Positions 50,793-60,897 of a stretch of 64,000 bases of DNA are shown here, piece by piece. The DNA is taken from assembly GCF_014654615.1 (NCBI RefSeq), contig NZ_BNBB01000015.1, positions 1 through 64,000 of the forward strand. Reading direction: 5' to 3'. The notes below the pieces were generated by a model. It made no database searches. It saw only the letters and a program-made list of their open reading frames with translations, and was not told the DNA's origin. The translations under genes and the position numbers were made by a program. The stretch comes from Streptosporangium violaceochromogenes (lineage in GTDB: Bacteria > Actinomycetota > Actinomycetes > Streptosporangiales > Streptosporangiaceae). The stretch's first letter is position 1. Each line of letters begins with the position of its first letter.

Positions 50793-50870
50793 AACCTCCT
50801 AGGCCGACAAAACCCATCATTACCCGGCAAACCGTTTTCTGGCCGCGAGACGCCGTCGACGCCAGAAGGC

Positions 50871-50913
50871 GTCAATTTAGGTTGACATCTCTGTTGCGTC
50901 AACCTAAATTGAC
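50871..50913 (+). promoter_or_regulatory. Large palindromic operator of the HTH-ClpN pair
   Basis: GTCAATTTAGGTTGAC (50871-50886) and its exact reverse complement GTCAACCTAAATTGAC (50898-50913) flank an 11-bp spacer, and each arm is itself a GTCAA-N6-TTGAC palindrome. It ends 4 bp before the ATG of the HTH gene. It probably holds two dimers of that protein and blocks the promoter. Confidence 0.75.
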
Positions 50914-50917
50914 ATAC

Positions 50918-51151
50918 ATGAGCGATACGGCGCAGCTGGCCTCCGACGCCGGCAGCCGCGACCCCGCCGTCGGCCTGCGGGCCGTACGGGCTCTGCGGAT
51001 GCTGGTCGACCGGTTGGAGGCCCTTCAGGTGGAGAACGCCAGGGAACGGGGCTGGTCCTGGCAGGAGATCGCCTCCTGCCTGGAGGTGACCCGGCAGGCG
51101 GTGCACAAGAAGTACGCGGGCGGGCGAGGCCTGCTGAGACGGGAGAGGTAG
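50918..51151 (+). CDS. Small helix-turn-helix regulator paired with a ClpN protein
   Basis: The 77-aa protein is a helix (GLRAVRALRMLVDRLEALQV) followed by an HTH (GWSWQEIASCLEVTRQAVHK). Proteins of this type are widely encoded just before Clp N-terminal-domain genes in actinobacteria. It starts at ATG 50918, almost inside a 43-bp palindromic operator, so autoregulation is likely and the mRNA leader must be very short. The next gene begins 2 bp after its stop. Confidence 0.88.
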   Translation: MSDTAQLASDAGSRDPAVGLRAVRALRMLVDRLEALQVENARERGWSWQEIASCLEVTRQAVHKKYAGGRGLLRRER

Positions 51152-51153
51152 CG

Positions 51154-51711
51154 ATGTTCGAACGCTTTCAGAGCGGCGCACGCCAGGCCGTCGTCGGCGC
51201 CCAGGAGAACGCCAGGCGCCTGAACCACACCCACGTCGGCACCGAGCACCTCCTGCTCGGGCTGCTCGGCCGGCCGGAGAACCTCTCCACCCGCGTGCTC
51301 GGCCGATACGGCGTCGACCACGGGCGGGTCTACCGGGCGGTCGCCGAGGCGACCGCCGGCCGGCGGGGCGACGACCTCGACGCCGGCGCGCTGGAGACGA
51401 TCGGCATCGACCTGTCCGCCATCAGGGAGAAGGTCGAGGCCGCCTTCGGCCCCGGCGCCCTGGACCGGGCGCCGAGACCCCGCGAAGGACGCCTCTTCGG
51501 CGGCCGGCACATCCCCCTCACCCGGCGCGCGAAGAAGGTGCTGGAGCTCTCACTTCGCGAGGCGGTCCACATGAGGCACGGCTCCATCGGCGACGGTCAC
51601 ATGCTCCTGGGCATCCTGCGCGAGAGGGAGGGCCTGGCCGCCCGCGTGCTCACCGGCGCGAACGTCGACCTGGCGCTGCTGCGCCAGGACGTCGTCCGGG
51701 AACTGGGCTGA
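51154..51711 (+). CDS. Double Clp N-terminal-domain protein
   Basis: The 185-aa protein contains two Clp-N repeats (FERFQSGARQAVVGAQENAR...GTEHLLLGLLG and LTRRAKKVLELSLREAVHMR...GDGHMLLGILRE) without any AAA+ ATPase domain. Clp-N domains bind substrates or adaptors of ClpC/ClpA. A free-standing protein could act as an adaptor or a sequestering factor in stress proteolysis. It is in a two-gene unit with the small HTH regulator (2-bp gap). Confidence 0.9.
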   Translation: MFERFQSGARQAVVGAQENARRLNHTHVGTEHLLLGLLGRPENLSTRVLGRYGVDHGRVYRAVAEATAGRRGDDLDAGALETIGIDLSAIREKVEAAFGPGALDRAPRPREGRLFGGRHIPLTRRAKKVLELSLREAVHMRHGSIGDGHMLLGILREREGLAARVLTGANVDLALLRQDVVRELG

Positions 51712-51811
51712 CCGGCGCCCGCGAGGCCGGGGCCCCGGCCGATGACATCGGGGGCCGGGACTCCGGCCGGCGATGCCGTCACCCGCGCGAGACGCCCGGC
51801 GCCGCGGGCCG

Positions 51812-52555
51812 CTACCGGGCGGCCCGGAGGTAGTCGCGGTTCATCCGGGCGATGGTGTCCAGCGGGATGCCCTTGGGGCAGACCGCCGTGCACTCGCCGG
51901 TGTTGGTGCAGCCGCCGAAGCCCTCGGCGTCCATCTGCTCGACCATGTCCCTGGCGCGGGAGTCGCGCTCGGGCGCCCCCTGCGGGAGAAGACCGAGGTG
52001 GGTGATCTTGGCGGCGGTGAAGAGGGAGGCCGAGCCGTTCGGACAGGCGGCGACACAGGCGCCGCAGCCGATGCAGGTGGCCGCGTCGAACGCCGCGTCG
52101 GCGTCCGCCTTCTTCACCGGGACGCTGTGGGCGTCGGGGGCCGACCCGGCCGGGACGGAGACGAAGCCGCCCGCCTGGATGATCCGGTCGAACGCCGAAC
52201 GGTCCACGACCAGATCCTTCACCACCGGGAACGGCGCGGCGCGCCACGGTTCGACGGTGATGACCGCGCCGTCCGCGAAGTGGCGCATGTGGAGCTGGCA
52301 GGTGGTGGTGGCCACCTGCTCGCCGTGCGCCACCCCGTTGATGACCATGCCGCACATGCCGCAGATGCCCTCACGGCAGTCGTGGTCGAAGGCGACCGGG
52401 TCGTCGCCTTCGAGAATGAGGCGCTCGTTCAGCACGTCGAGCATCTCCAGGAAGGACATGTCGGGCGACACGTCCTCCACCCGGTAGGTGACCATGCGGC
52501 CCTTGTCCTCGGGGCCCTTCTGACGCCAGACCTTGAGTGTGAGGTTCATCCCCAT
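51812..52555 (-). CDS. sdhB: Succinate dehydrogenase / fumarate reductase iron-sulfur subunit (type-B complex)
   Basis: The 247-aa protein has the N-terminal [2Fe-2S] domain ([19 protein letters not shown], then TTCQLH). The C-terminal part binds the [4Fe-4S] cluster ([19 protein letters not shown]) and the [3Fe-4S] cluster ([19 protein letters not shown]). It passes electrons from the flavoprotein to the membrane quinone site. It is the last gene of sdhC-sdhA-sdhB, 139 bp after sdhA. Starts at 52555 or two codons later are both possible. Confidence 0.95.
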   Translation of the reverse strand: MGMNLTLKVWRQKGPEDKGRMVTYRVEDVSPDMSFLEMLDVLNERLILEGDDPVAFDHDCREGICGMCGMVINGVAHGEQVATTTCQLHMRHFADGAVITVEPWRAAPFPVVKDLVVDRSAFDRIIQAGGFVSVPAGSAPDAHSVPVKKADADAAFDAATCIGCGACVAACPNGSASLFTAAKITHLGLLPQGAPERDSRARDMVEQMDAEGFGGCTNTGECTAVCPKGIPLDTIARMNRDYLRAAR

Positions 52556-52694
52556 GGTTCGCCCATCGCTCCTCGTCCGCCCCGCGGACCGCTCGTTCTC
52601 CAGGGGCCGCGTCCGCCCGCCGCCCCGTCCGCCCCGAGGGGCGTCCCGCGAAGCGCCGCCGGAGACACCCCCGGGAACGCCGCCGGGACCGCGC

Positions 52695-54616
<1,922 letters not shown>

Positions 54617-54620
<4 letters not shown>

Positions 54621-55408
54621 TTGATCACCCCGGCCGCGACCGCGAGGGGAACCGCGAGGAAACCGAGCACCAGCACCGCGGAGACCAGCGTGGCCACGCC
54701 CCGCAGCGGGCGGTAGCTCCGGGAGCTCGCCAGGCCGAGCGTCTGGAAGGCGCTCCACAGGCCGTGCCGCAGGTGCAGGCCGACCATGACGAGGGCGACC
54801 GCGTAGAAGACGGTGACCCACCAGCGCGACGGGTCGAAGCCCTGAACCAGCCGCTCGTACGGCGTGCCGTCCCAGCCGGCCGGGTTGACGGCGCCGAACG
54901 TCAGGTCGAGCAGGTGCCAGATCACGAAGAGCAGGATCGTGACGCCGCCCCAGCGCATCACGTGGGTGGCGTAGCCGGACGCCCGGGACCTGCGCCGGGC
55001 CGCGTACCCGACCGGGCGGGCCCGGCCGGCGCGGCGGGCCAGGGAGACCGCCGCCCACATGTGCAGCCCGACCGCCACGACGAGCACGACCTCGACCAGG
55101 CTCAGCAGGACCCGGCGCGGGAAGATGGGCTCGCCCATGGTCCGCAGGAAGTCGGCGTAGGCGTTGAAGCTCTCCGCGCCGAAGAAGCTCTTGAGGTTGC
55201 CGGCCATGTGGCCGACGAGGAAGAGCACCAGTACAGCGCCCGTGACGGCCATCACCGCCTTCTTCCCGCTGGAGGAGCCCAGGAACCCGCCGGACCTGGG
55301 GGGCGCCGTGCGCGCGGGGGCCCCCGCGGCCTTCGCCTTCTTCGCGGGAACGTCTTCGGGGGGGATAACCGGCGCGGTGGCGGATCCGCGCTCAATCGTG
55401 GCAGTCAC
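54617..55408 (-). CDS. sdhC: Succinate dehydrogenase cytochrome b subunit (di-haem, type B)
   Basis: The 263-aa protein has a disordered Ala/Pro/Lys N-terminus (about 1-45) and then five membrane helices. Histidines suited as ligands of two b-type haems sit in [39 protein letters not shown] and [13 protein letters not shown]. This single-subunit anchor defines type-B succinate:quinone oxidoreductase, which usually uses menaquinone. It is the first gene of sdhCAB, divergent from a LysR gene with about 200 bp of shared regulatory DNA. Confidence 0.93.
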
Positions 55409-55467
55409 ACCGGTGACGCTAGGTAAGGGGATTTCCCCCCGTCCAAGTCATCGCGGGTGTGGTTTCC

Positions 55468-55482
55468 ATAGCCGCAGACTAT
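55468..55482. promoter_or_regulatory. LysR-type binding box between sdhC and the LysR gene
   Basis: ATAG-N7-CTAT (55468-55471, 55479-55482) fits the T-N11-A dyad of LysR-type regulators. It lies in the divergent intergenic region, suited to control both sdhCAB and the regulator. Confidence 0.5.
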
Positions 55483-55605
55483 CGGCTCTGCGTCCGCGCG
55501 CCTTCGGAGCACCGCCCCGCCGGCCGATGCGAGCAATCTCACATTCTCTCCGGCGCCGGGGGGCGCCCCGAATCCGCCCCCGGCACCTCCGTACGCTAGG
55601 GAAAC

Positions 55606-56538
55606 GTGCAGCTCCAGCAACTGGCCTATTTCGTGGCGGTCGCCGAGGCCCGTCACTTCACCCAGGCCGCCGAGCGGATGCGCGTCGCGCAGCCGTCGCT
55701 GAGCAAGCAGATCAAGGCCCTGGAGACCGACCTCGGCGCGCCGCTGTTCAGCCGTGCCCGGGGCAACGTCACCCTCACCGCCGCCGGGGAGGCGCTGCTG
55801 CCGCTGGCCCGCCGCATGCTGGCCGACGCCGAGACCGCCCGGCGGGAGGTCGGCGAGCTGGCCGGGCTGCGCCGCGGCCGGGTCCGGCTGGGCGCCACAC
55901 CCTCGCTCTGCGCCGGGCTGATGGCCGACGCGCTGGCCAGGTTCCACCGCGACTACCCCGGCATCGAGCTCCTCGTCGAGGAGGGGGGGTCGCGCGACCT
56001 GGTCCGTGCCCTCGCCCGGGGCCAGCTCGACCTGGCGCTGATCATCCTGCCGCTGCAGAACGACGACCCCTCCTTGGTCACCGAGGAGATCCTGCGGGAG
56101 GACCTGGTCGTCGTCTCCCCGTCCGCGACACCCCCGCGCAGGCCGTACCTGCGGATCGAGGAGCTGCGCGGCAGGCCGATGGTGATGTTCCGGCGCGGCT
56201 ACGACCTGCGGGAGGCCACACTCGGCGCCTGCCGCCAGGCCGGGTTCGAGCCCCGCCTGGCGGTGGAGGGCGGGGAGATGGACGCCGTGCTGCGCTTCGT
56301 GGAGGCCGGGCTCGGCATCGCCCTGGTCCCCTCGATGGTCCTGGACGGCCGCCCCGGGCTGGCCGGCATCCCGCTGGCGCCGCCGGGGCTGCGCCGTACG
56401 ATCGCGATCGCCCACCGTAAGGACGTCGAGCCCACCCGCGCGGCCCGGGCGTTCCGGGAGACCCTGCTGCTCTTTCTGACCGAGGCCGCCCACGACGGCA
56501 GTCTTCCCGAGGGTCTGGACCTGATCCACCGGACCTGA
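55606..56538 (+). CDS. LysR-family transcriptional regulator, divergent from sdhCAB
   Basis: The 310-aa protein has the LysR winged HTH (MQLQQLAYFVAVAEARHFTQ, AAERMRVAQPSLSKQIKALE) and a periplasmic-binding-like effector domain (RVRLGATPSLCAGLMADALA, GLGIALVPSMVLDG). A LysR-sdhCAB pair is known in other actinomycetes, so it probably controls this operon. The inducer is unknown; a C4-dicarboxylate would make sense. GTG at 55606. Confidence 0.92.
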   Translation: MQLQQLAYFVAVAEARHFTQAAERMRVAQPSLSKQIKALETDLGAPLFSRARGNVTLTAAGEALLPLARRMLADAETARREVGELAGLRRGRVRLGATPSLCAGLMADALARFHRDYPGIELLVEEGGSRDLVRALARGQLDLALIILPLQNDDPSLVTEEILREDLVVVSPSATPPRRPYLRIEELRGRPMVMFRRGYDLREATLGACRQAGFEPRLAVEGGEMDAVLRFVEAGLGIALVPSMVLDGRPGLAGIPLAPPGLRRTIAIAHRKDVEPTRAARAFRETLLLFLTEAAHDGSLPEGLDLIHRT

Positions 56539-56636
56539 CCGCTCACACCCCTCCCCCGCGGCCGTCTCACACAACGCGGCGTCCCACTATTCTGCGTAAA
56601 GTCAGTGAGGTACCCCGATCCCCCGAAGAGGCGTCA

Positions 56637-57791
56637 GTGACCGCCCCTCCTCATGAAACGCTCACGCTCCTCCTCATCGAGGATGACCCGGGCGACGCCT
56701 TCCTCGTGGAGGAGCTTCTCGGTCAGGCCGACAACCCTCCGAAGATCATCTGGGTGCGCAGCCTGGAGGAGAGCAGAAGACGGCTCAGCCGTGAGGTGGG
56801 ATGCGTGCTCGTCGACCTCTCCCTGCCCGACGCGAGCGGTCTGGAGGCGCTGGAGGAGGTCCTGTCGATGGCGCCGCACGCCGCCGTGATCGTCCTGACC
56901 GGGCTGAACGACCGCCACATGGGCGTCGAGGCCGTGGCCGCGGGCGCCCAGGACTTCCTGATCAAGCAAGACGTCGAGGCCCGGCTGCTGGTGCGGGTGG
57001 TCCGCTACTCGCTGGAGCGCAAGCGCGCGGACCTGGCCCAGCGCAGGCTGGTCGAGGCCGAACTGCTCACCAAGGAGAACTCCCGCCTCGAACGCGGGCT
57101 GCTGCCGGTGCCGCTGCTGAAGACCGAAGGGCTGGAACACCAGGCCCGCTACCTTCCGGGGCGTCGCCGCGCCCTGCTCGCCGGTGACTTCTGGGACACC
57201 GTGCAGAGCTCCGACGGCGCCGTGCACGTGGTGGTCGGCGACGTGTGCGGGCACGGCCCGGACGAGGCCGCGCTGGGGGTCGCGCTGCGGATCGCCTGGC
57301 GGGCCCTCGTGCTGGCCGGGCACACCGGAAACGAGCTGTTGCGCGTCCTCGACGCGGTGCTCCGCCTCGAACGCAAGTCGTCGGAGATCTTCACGACGCT
57401 GTGCGTCGCCACGATCGACGCCACCCTCGGGCACGCGCGGATGCACGTGGTCGGCCACCCGCCGCCGCTGCTGATCCGTGACGGCGAGAGCGGCGTGGTG
57501 CCCGGCACCCCCTCGGGCCCGCCGCTGGGCATCTTCCGGGACGTGACCTGGTCGGAGATCGCGGTGTCCCTGGGCGACGACTGGTCGCTGCTGTTCTACA
57601 CCGACGGCCTCATCGAGGCCACCGTGGGCGGCGGCCCCGACCTGCTCGGCACCGAGGGACTGCTCGCCCTGGTGCGCGAGCACGGCGGGGTGCACCTCGA
57701 CCGGCTGATCGACCGGGTGATCGAGCTCAACGGCGACTCGCTCAGCGACGACCTGGCCGTCGTCCACCTCTCCCGCGTCAAGAGACCATGA
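56637..57791 (+). CDS. Response regulator with PP2C-type (RsbU/SpoIIE) phosphatase output
   Basis: The 384-aa protein has an N-terminal receiver (LTLLLIEDDPGDAFLVEELL, Asp in CVLVDLSLPDASG, Lys in DFLIKQDVEARL). A linker helix follows, then a PPM/PP2C phosphatase domain with metal ligands in LLAGDFWDT, VVGDVCGHGPDEAA and LSDDLAVVH. Such proteins usually dephosphorylate anti-anti-sigma factors in partner-switching. It overlaps the following kinase gene by 4 bp, forming a three-gene signalling cassette. GAGG precedes the GTG start. Confidence 0.93.
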   Translation: MTAPPHETLTLLLIEDDPGDAFLVEELLGQADNPPKIIWVRSLEESRRRLSREVGCVLVDLSLPDASGLEALEEVLSMAPHAAVIVLTGLNDRHMGVEAVAAGAQDFLIKQDVEARLLVRVVRYSLERKRADLAQRRLVEAELLTKENSRLERGLLPVPLLKTEGLEHQARYLPGRRRALLAGDFWDTVQSSDGAVHVVVGDVCGHGPDEAALGVALRIAWRALVLAGHTGNELLRVLDAVLRLERKSSEIFTTLCVATIDATLGHARMHVVGHPPPLLIRDGESGVVPGTPSGPPLGIFRDVTWSEIAVSLGDDWSLLFYTDGLIEATVGGGPDLLGTEGLLALVREHGGVHLDRLIDRVIELNGDSLSDDLAVVHLSRVKRP

Positions 57792-59371
57792 GCGGTCGCG
57801 GCGGCCCCCGGCCCCTGCCCACCCCCACCCCCGCCACCGGCTTCGGGAGGCTGCGGGTGGGGCAGTGGTTCCTGGTCACGGGCGCGGCCGTCGCGCTGCT
57901 GTTCCTGGTCACCGCCGGCCTCGCGGTCGTCTCCATGCAGCGGACGCACGAGGCCAAGATCGCTGTGCTGGACGTCGTCGCCCCCGCCACGCTGCGCACC
58001 CTGGAGATCTCCAACGCCCTGACCGCGCAGGAGAGCTCGGCGCGGGCCTACGGCAGGACCAACGAGGCGGCCTCCCTCCAGGACTACCGGAACGCGGTCG
58101 CCGCCGAGGCCAGGGCACTGACCGCCCTGGAGGCACTGATAGGCCGGATACCGGAGGCCGGGGTCGTCCGCGCCGAGGTCGCCTGGCTGAGGGCCGCCGG
58201 GAAGACGTGGCGGCACGACTACGCCGACAGACTCATCGCCTCGGTGCCCTCCCTGGGCACCGGGGCGGCCAACCGGCGGAACGCGCCCGTCAACGCCGTG
58301 CGGTTCGGCGAGGTCCGGCAGGCGCTCACCGCGCTCCAGGACCACCTCAACCGGCTGCACGGTGAGAGCGGCGAGCGGCTGGAGCGGGGCTGGAGGGATC
58401 TGTACCTCGCGCTCGGCGGGGTGGCCGCCGCGCTGGTCCTGGCCGCGGCGGGGGCCACGCTCACCGTGCGCCACGCCGTACTGCGCCCGATGGCCGAGCT
58501 GAACGAGCAGGTCCGCGCGGTCGCCCAGGGGGACTTCGACCACAGGCTCAAGGTCGACCGCCCCTCCGAGCTCGCCGAGCTGTCCGGGCACGTGGACGCC
58601 ATGCGCCACCGCATCCTCACCGAGTGGCGCCACTCCTTCGAGGCGCGGCGCAAGCTGGAGGAGCAGGCGGCGGAGCTGCGGCGCTCCAACGGCGAGCTCG
58701 AACAGTTCGCCTACGTGGCCAGCCACGATCTGCAGGAGCCGCTGCGCAAGGTCGCGAGCTTCAGCCAGATGCTGGAGCAGCGCTACGGCGACCAGCTGGA
58801 CGAACGGGCCAAGCAGTACATCGGCTTCGCGGTGGACGGCGCCAAGCGCATGCAGCTCCTGATCAACGACCTGCTCGACTTCTCCCGGGTCGGCAGGCAC
58901 GGCGGCGAGCAGGTCGTGATCGACGCCGATGTGCCGCTGCGGGCCGCGCTGAACAACCTCGCCGCGCCGATCGAGGAGGCCGGGGCGGCGGTGACCTCCG
59001 ACGATCTGCCGCCGGTGCGCGGCAACCGGGCCCAGCTCACCCAGCTCTTCCAGAACCTCGTCGGCAACGCGGTCAAGTTCCGCTCGGGGGAGGCCCCGCG
59101 GATCCACATCGGGGTACGGCGCGCGGGGGACATGTGGGAGTTCTCCTGCTCCGACAACGGGATAGGCATCGAGAGCAAGTACACCGACCGCATCTTCCTG
59201 ATCTTCCAGCGCCTGCACGGACGTGACGCCTACGCGGGCACCGGCATAGGGTTGGCGCTCTGCAAGAAGATCGTCGAATATCACGGTGGCCGGATCTGGG
59301 TGGAGAGCGGTGAGCCCGGCCCCGGCACCACCTTCCGCTGGACCCTTCCCCCCGGAGAGACCGATGAATGA
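57788..59371 (+). CDS. Membrane histidine kinase with HAMP and phytochrome-type HisKA
   Basis: The 527-aa protein has two membrane helices ([20 protein letters not shown] and [19 protein letters not shown]) around an external helical CHASE3-like region (about 50-205). A HAMP linker follows ([20 protein letters not shown]). The HisKA box is [20 protein letters not shown], the form found in phytochrome-like kinases, and the HATPase domain has LVGNAVKF and [18 protein letters not shown]. It is the likely phospho-donor of the two receivers encoded on either side, which overlap it by 4 and 8 bp. Confidence 0.93.
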   Translation: MSGRGGPRPLPTPTPATGFGRLRVGQWFLVTGAAVALLFLVTAGLAVVSMQRTHEAKIAVLDVVAPATLRTLEISNALTAQESSARAYGRTNEAASLQDYRNAVAAEARALTALEALIGRIPEAGVVRAEVAWLRAAGKTWRHDYADRLIASVPSLGTGAANRRNAPVNAVRFGEVRQALTALQDHLNRLHGESGERLERGWRDLYLALGGVAAALVLAAAGATLTVRHAVLRPMAELNEQVRAVAQGDFDHRLKVDRPSELAELSGHVDAMRHRILTEWRHSFEARRKLEEQAAELRRSNGELEQFAYVASHDLQEPLRKVASFSQMLEQRYGDQLDERAKQYIGFAVDGAKRMQLLINDLLDFSRVGRHGGEQVVIDADVPLRAALNNLAAPIEEAGAAVTSDDLPPVRGNRAQLTQLFQNLVGNAVKFRSGEAPRIHIGVRRAGDMWEFSCSDNGIGIESKYTDRIFLIFQRLHGRDAYAGTGIGLALCKKIVEYHGGRIWVESGEPGPGTTFRWTLPPGETDE

Positions 59372-59810
59372 CCTGCGCTGGATCGACGTGCTCCTGGTCG
59401 AGGACGACCCCGGAGACGTCCTGCTGACGCGGGAGGCGTTCGAGCTCAACAAGGTCAGGAACAAGCTGCACGTCGTCAACGACGGCGAGCAGGCCATGGC
59501 CTTCCTCCGCAAGGAGGGGGAGTACGCGGGCGTGCCCAGGCCCGACCTGATCCTGCTGGACCTCAACCTGCCCCGCAAGGACGGCAGGGAGGTGCTCCAG
59601 GACATCAAGGGCGACGAGCGGCTCAGGGGGATCCCGGTGGTCGTGCTGACGACCTCGGAGTCGGAGGAGGACATCCTGCGCAGCTACAACCTTCACGCCA
59701 ACGCCTACGTCTCCAAACCAGTGGATTTCGAGCAGTTCATCAGCGTGGTCCGGCGTATCGACGACTTCTTCGTGACCGTCGTCAAACTGCCCACCTTCGA
59801 CCGCCACTGA
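59364..59810 (+). CDS. Single-domain response regulator (Rcp1-like)
   Basis: The 148-aa protein is a stand-alone receiver: [20 protein letters not shown], phospho-Asp in [33 protein letters not shown] and Lys in [20 protein letters not shown]. The longer alpha4-alpha5 region matches Rcp1-type receivers that serve phytochrome-like kinases. The ATG lies inside the end of the kinase gene (8-bp overlap). It may compete with the phosphatase-linked receiver for phosphate. Confidence 0.93.
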   Translation: MNDLRWIDVLLVEDDPGDVLLTREAFELNKVRNKLHVVNDGEQAMAFLRKEGEYAGVPRPDLILLDLNLPRKDGREVLQDIKGDERLRGIPVVVLTTSESEEDILRSYNLHANAYVSKPVDFEQFISVVRRIDDFFVTVVKLPTFDRH

Positions 59811-59934
59811 ACCCGGCGGCTCCTTCGGGCCCGTGACCAAAAATCTTCCCACGCCCCCTTCCACCTCGCGAAACGCGGTAATCCCATGGTTTCTGCCTGA
59901 CTAACGTGACAGGAATCACACCTGACCGGTGAAA

Positions 59935-59956
59935 ATGTGAGTGACCCTTCTCACAT
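59935..59956 (+). promoter_or_regulatory. Inverted repeat upstream of the second sdh operon
   Basis: ATGTGAG (59935-59941) and CTCACAT (59950-59956) are perfect 7-bp arms with an 8-bp centre. A further ACATGTGA octamer lies at 60004-60011. Both resemble the elements upstream of the secreted-protein and collagenase genes. The 59811-60102 region holds no gene. Confidence 0.45.
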
Positions 59957-60102
59957 GAACGGGTAGTCGCGTCGTAACGTATCCCCCACCAATATGCGCG
60001 CGCACATGTGAGCCGGCGCGTCCGCGGCCCAGCGCGCGGCACAACTGAAACGACCCGGACCCCTTGCGATCACAGGGTCCGTGGGAGGTGGAGAGGTCTC
60101 CG

Positions 60103-60888
60103 ATGACCCAGACAACGGTCGACAGCCCGGCCAGAAGGCAGCGTGCGCAGATCAGGGAACGCACGCTGCGAACCGACCAGTGGTGGCGCTATCCACTGGT
60201 CACCTTCATCATCTTCACGGCGTTCCTCGTCTACGCCACGTGGGCGATCTTCGATACGAGCTACTTCGTGTCCCCCTACAACGCCCCGTTCTCCTCCCCG
60301 TGCCTGGCGACGAGCTGCCCGGAGGAGGCGCGGCTGTTCGGCTTCGCGCCGTTCGGTGACTGGTACACCCTGCCTCCGGGCCTGCTCATCCTGGGCCTTC
60401 CCGCCGGCTTCCGGTTCACCTGCTACTACTACCGCAAGGCCTACTATCGCGGTTTCTGGCTGTCGCCGCCCGCGTGCGCCGTCAACGAGCCGCACAGCAA
60501 GTACACCGGCGAGTCCCGCTTCCCGCTGATCCTGCAGAACGTCCACCGCTACTTCTTCTACGCGGCGATCGTGATCGGCCTGATCCTCGCCTACGACGCG
60601 GTGCTGGCCCTCATCGGCAAGCCCTGGGGGCTCGGGACGTGGATCCTGGTGATCAACGCCGTCTTCATCAACCTGTACACGCTGTCGTGCCACTCCTGCC
60701 GCCACATCACGGCCGGGCGGCTGAACCACTTCTCCAAGCATCCCGTCCGCTACCGGGCGTGGGGGTTCGTCTCCAAGCTCAACGCCAAGCACCAGGAACT
60801 CGCGCTGATCTCGATGTTCACGGTCATGGGGGCCGACCTCTACGTGAGGCTGGTCGCAAAGGGCATCATCAACCTCCCGTTCGCATAA
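60103..60888 (+). CDS. Membrane subunit of an Sdh1-like succinate dehydrogenase
   Basis: The 261-aa membrane protein begins TLRTDQWWRYPLVTFIIFTA and has about five helices, with Cys/His-rich motifs FTCYYYRKAYYRGFW and LYTLSCHSCRHITAG. It precedes a flavoprotein and an iron-sulfur subunit, as Rv0249c does in mycobacterial Sdh1. In the M. smegmatis Sdh1 structure, as I recall it, the anchor binds a Rieske-type [2Fe-2S] cluster through two Cys and two His. CHSCRH here is a natural candidate; this assignment is inference. GAGAGG precedes the ATG. Confidence 0.82.
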   Translation: MTQTTVDSPARRQRAQIRERTLRTDQWWRYPLVTFIIFTAFLVYATWAIFDTSYFVSPYNAPFSSPCLATSCPEEARLFGFAPFGDWYTLPPGLLILGLPAGFRFTCYYYRKAYYRGFWLSPPACAVNEPHSKYTGESRFPLILQNVHRYFFYAAIVIGLILAYDAVLALIGKPWGLGTWILVINAVFINLYTLSCHSCRHITAGRLNHFSKHPVRYRAWGFVSKLNAKHQELALISMFTVMGADLYVRLVAKGIINLPFA

Positions 60889-60897
60889 GGATCACCA

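Noticed and set aside
50540..50917. Longer N-terminus of the HTH regulator before 50918
   Set aside because: It would be translated through the palindromic operator and the exporter relic; the family starts at MSDTAQ.
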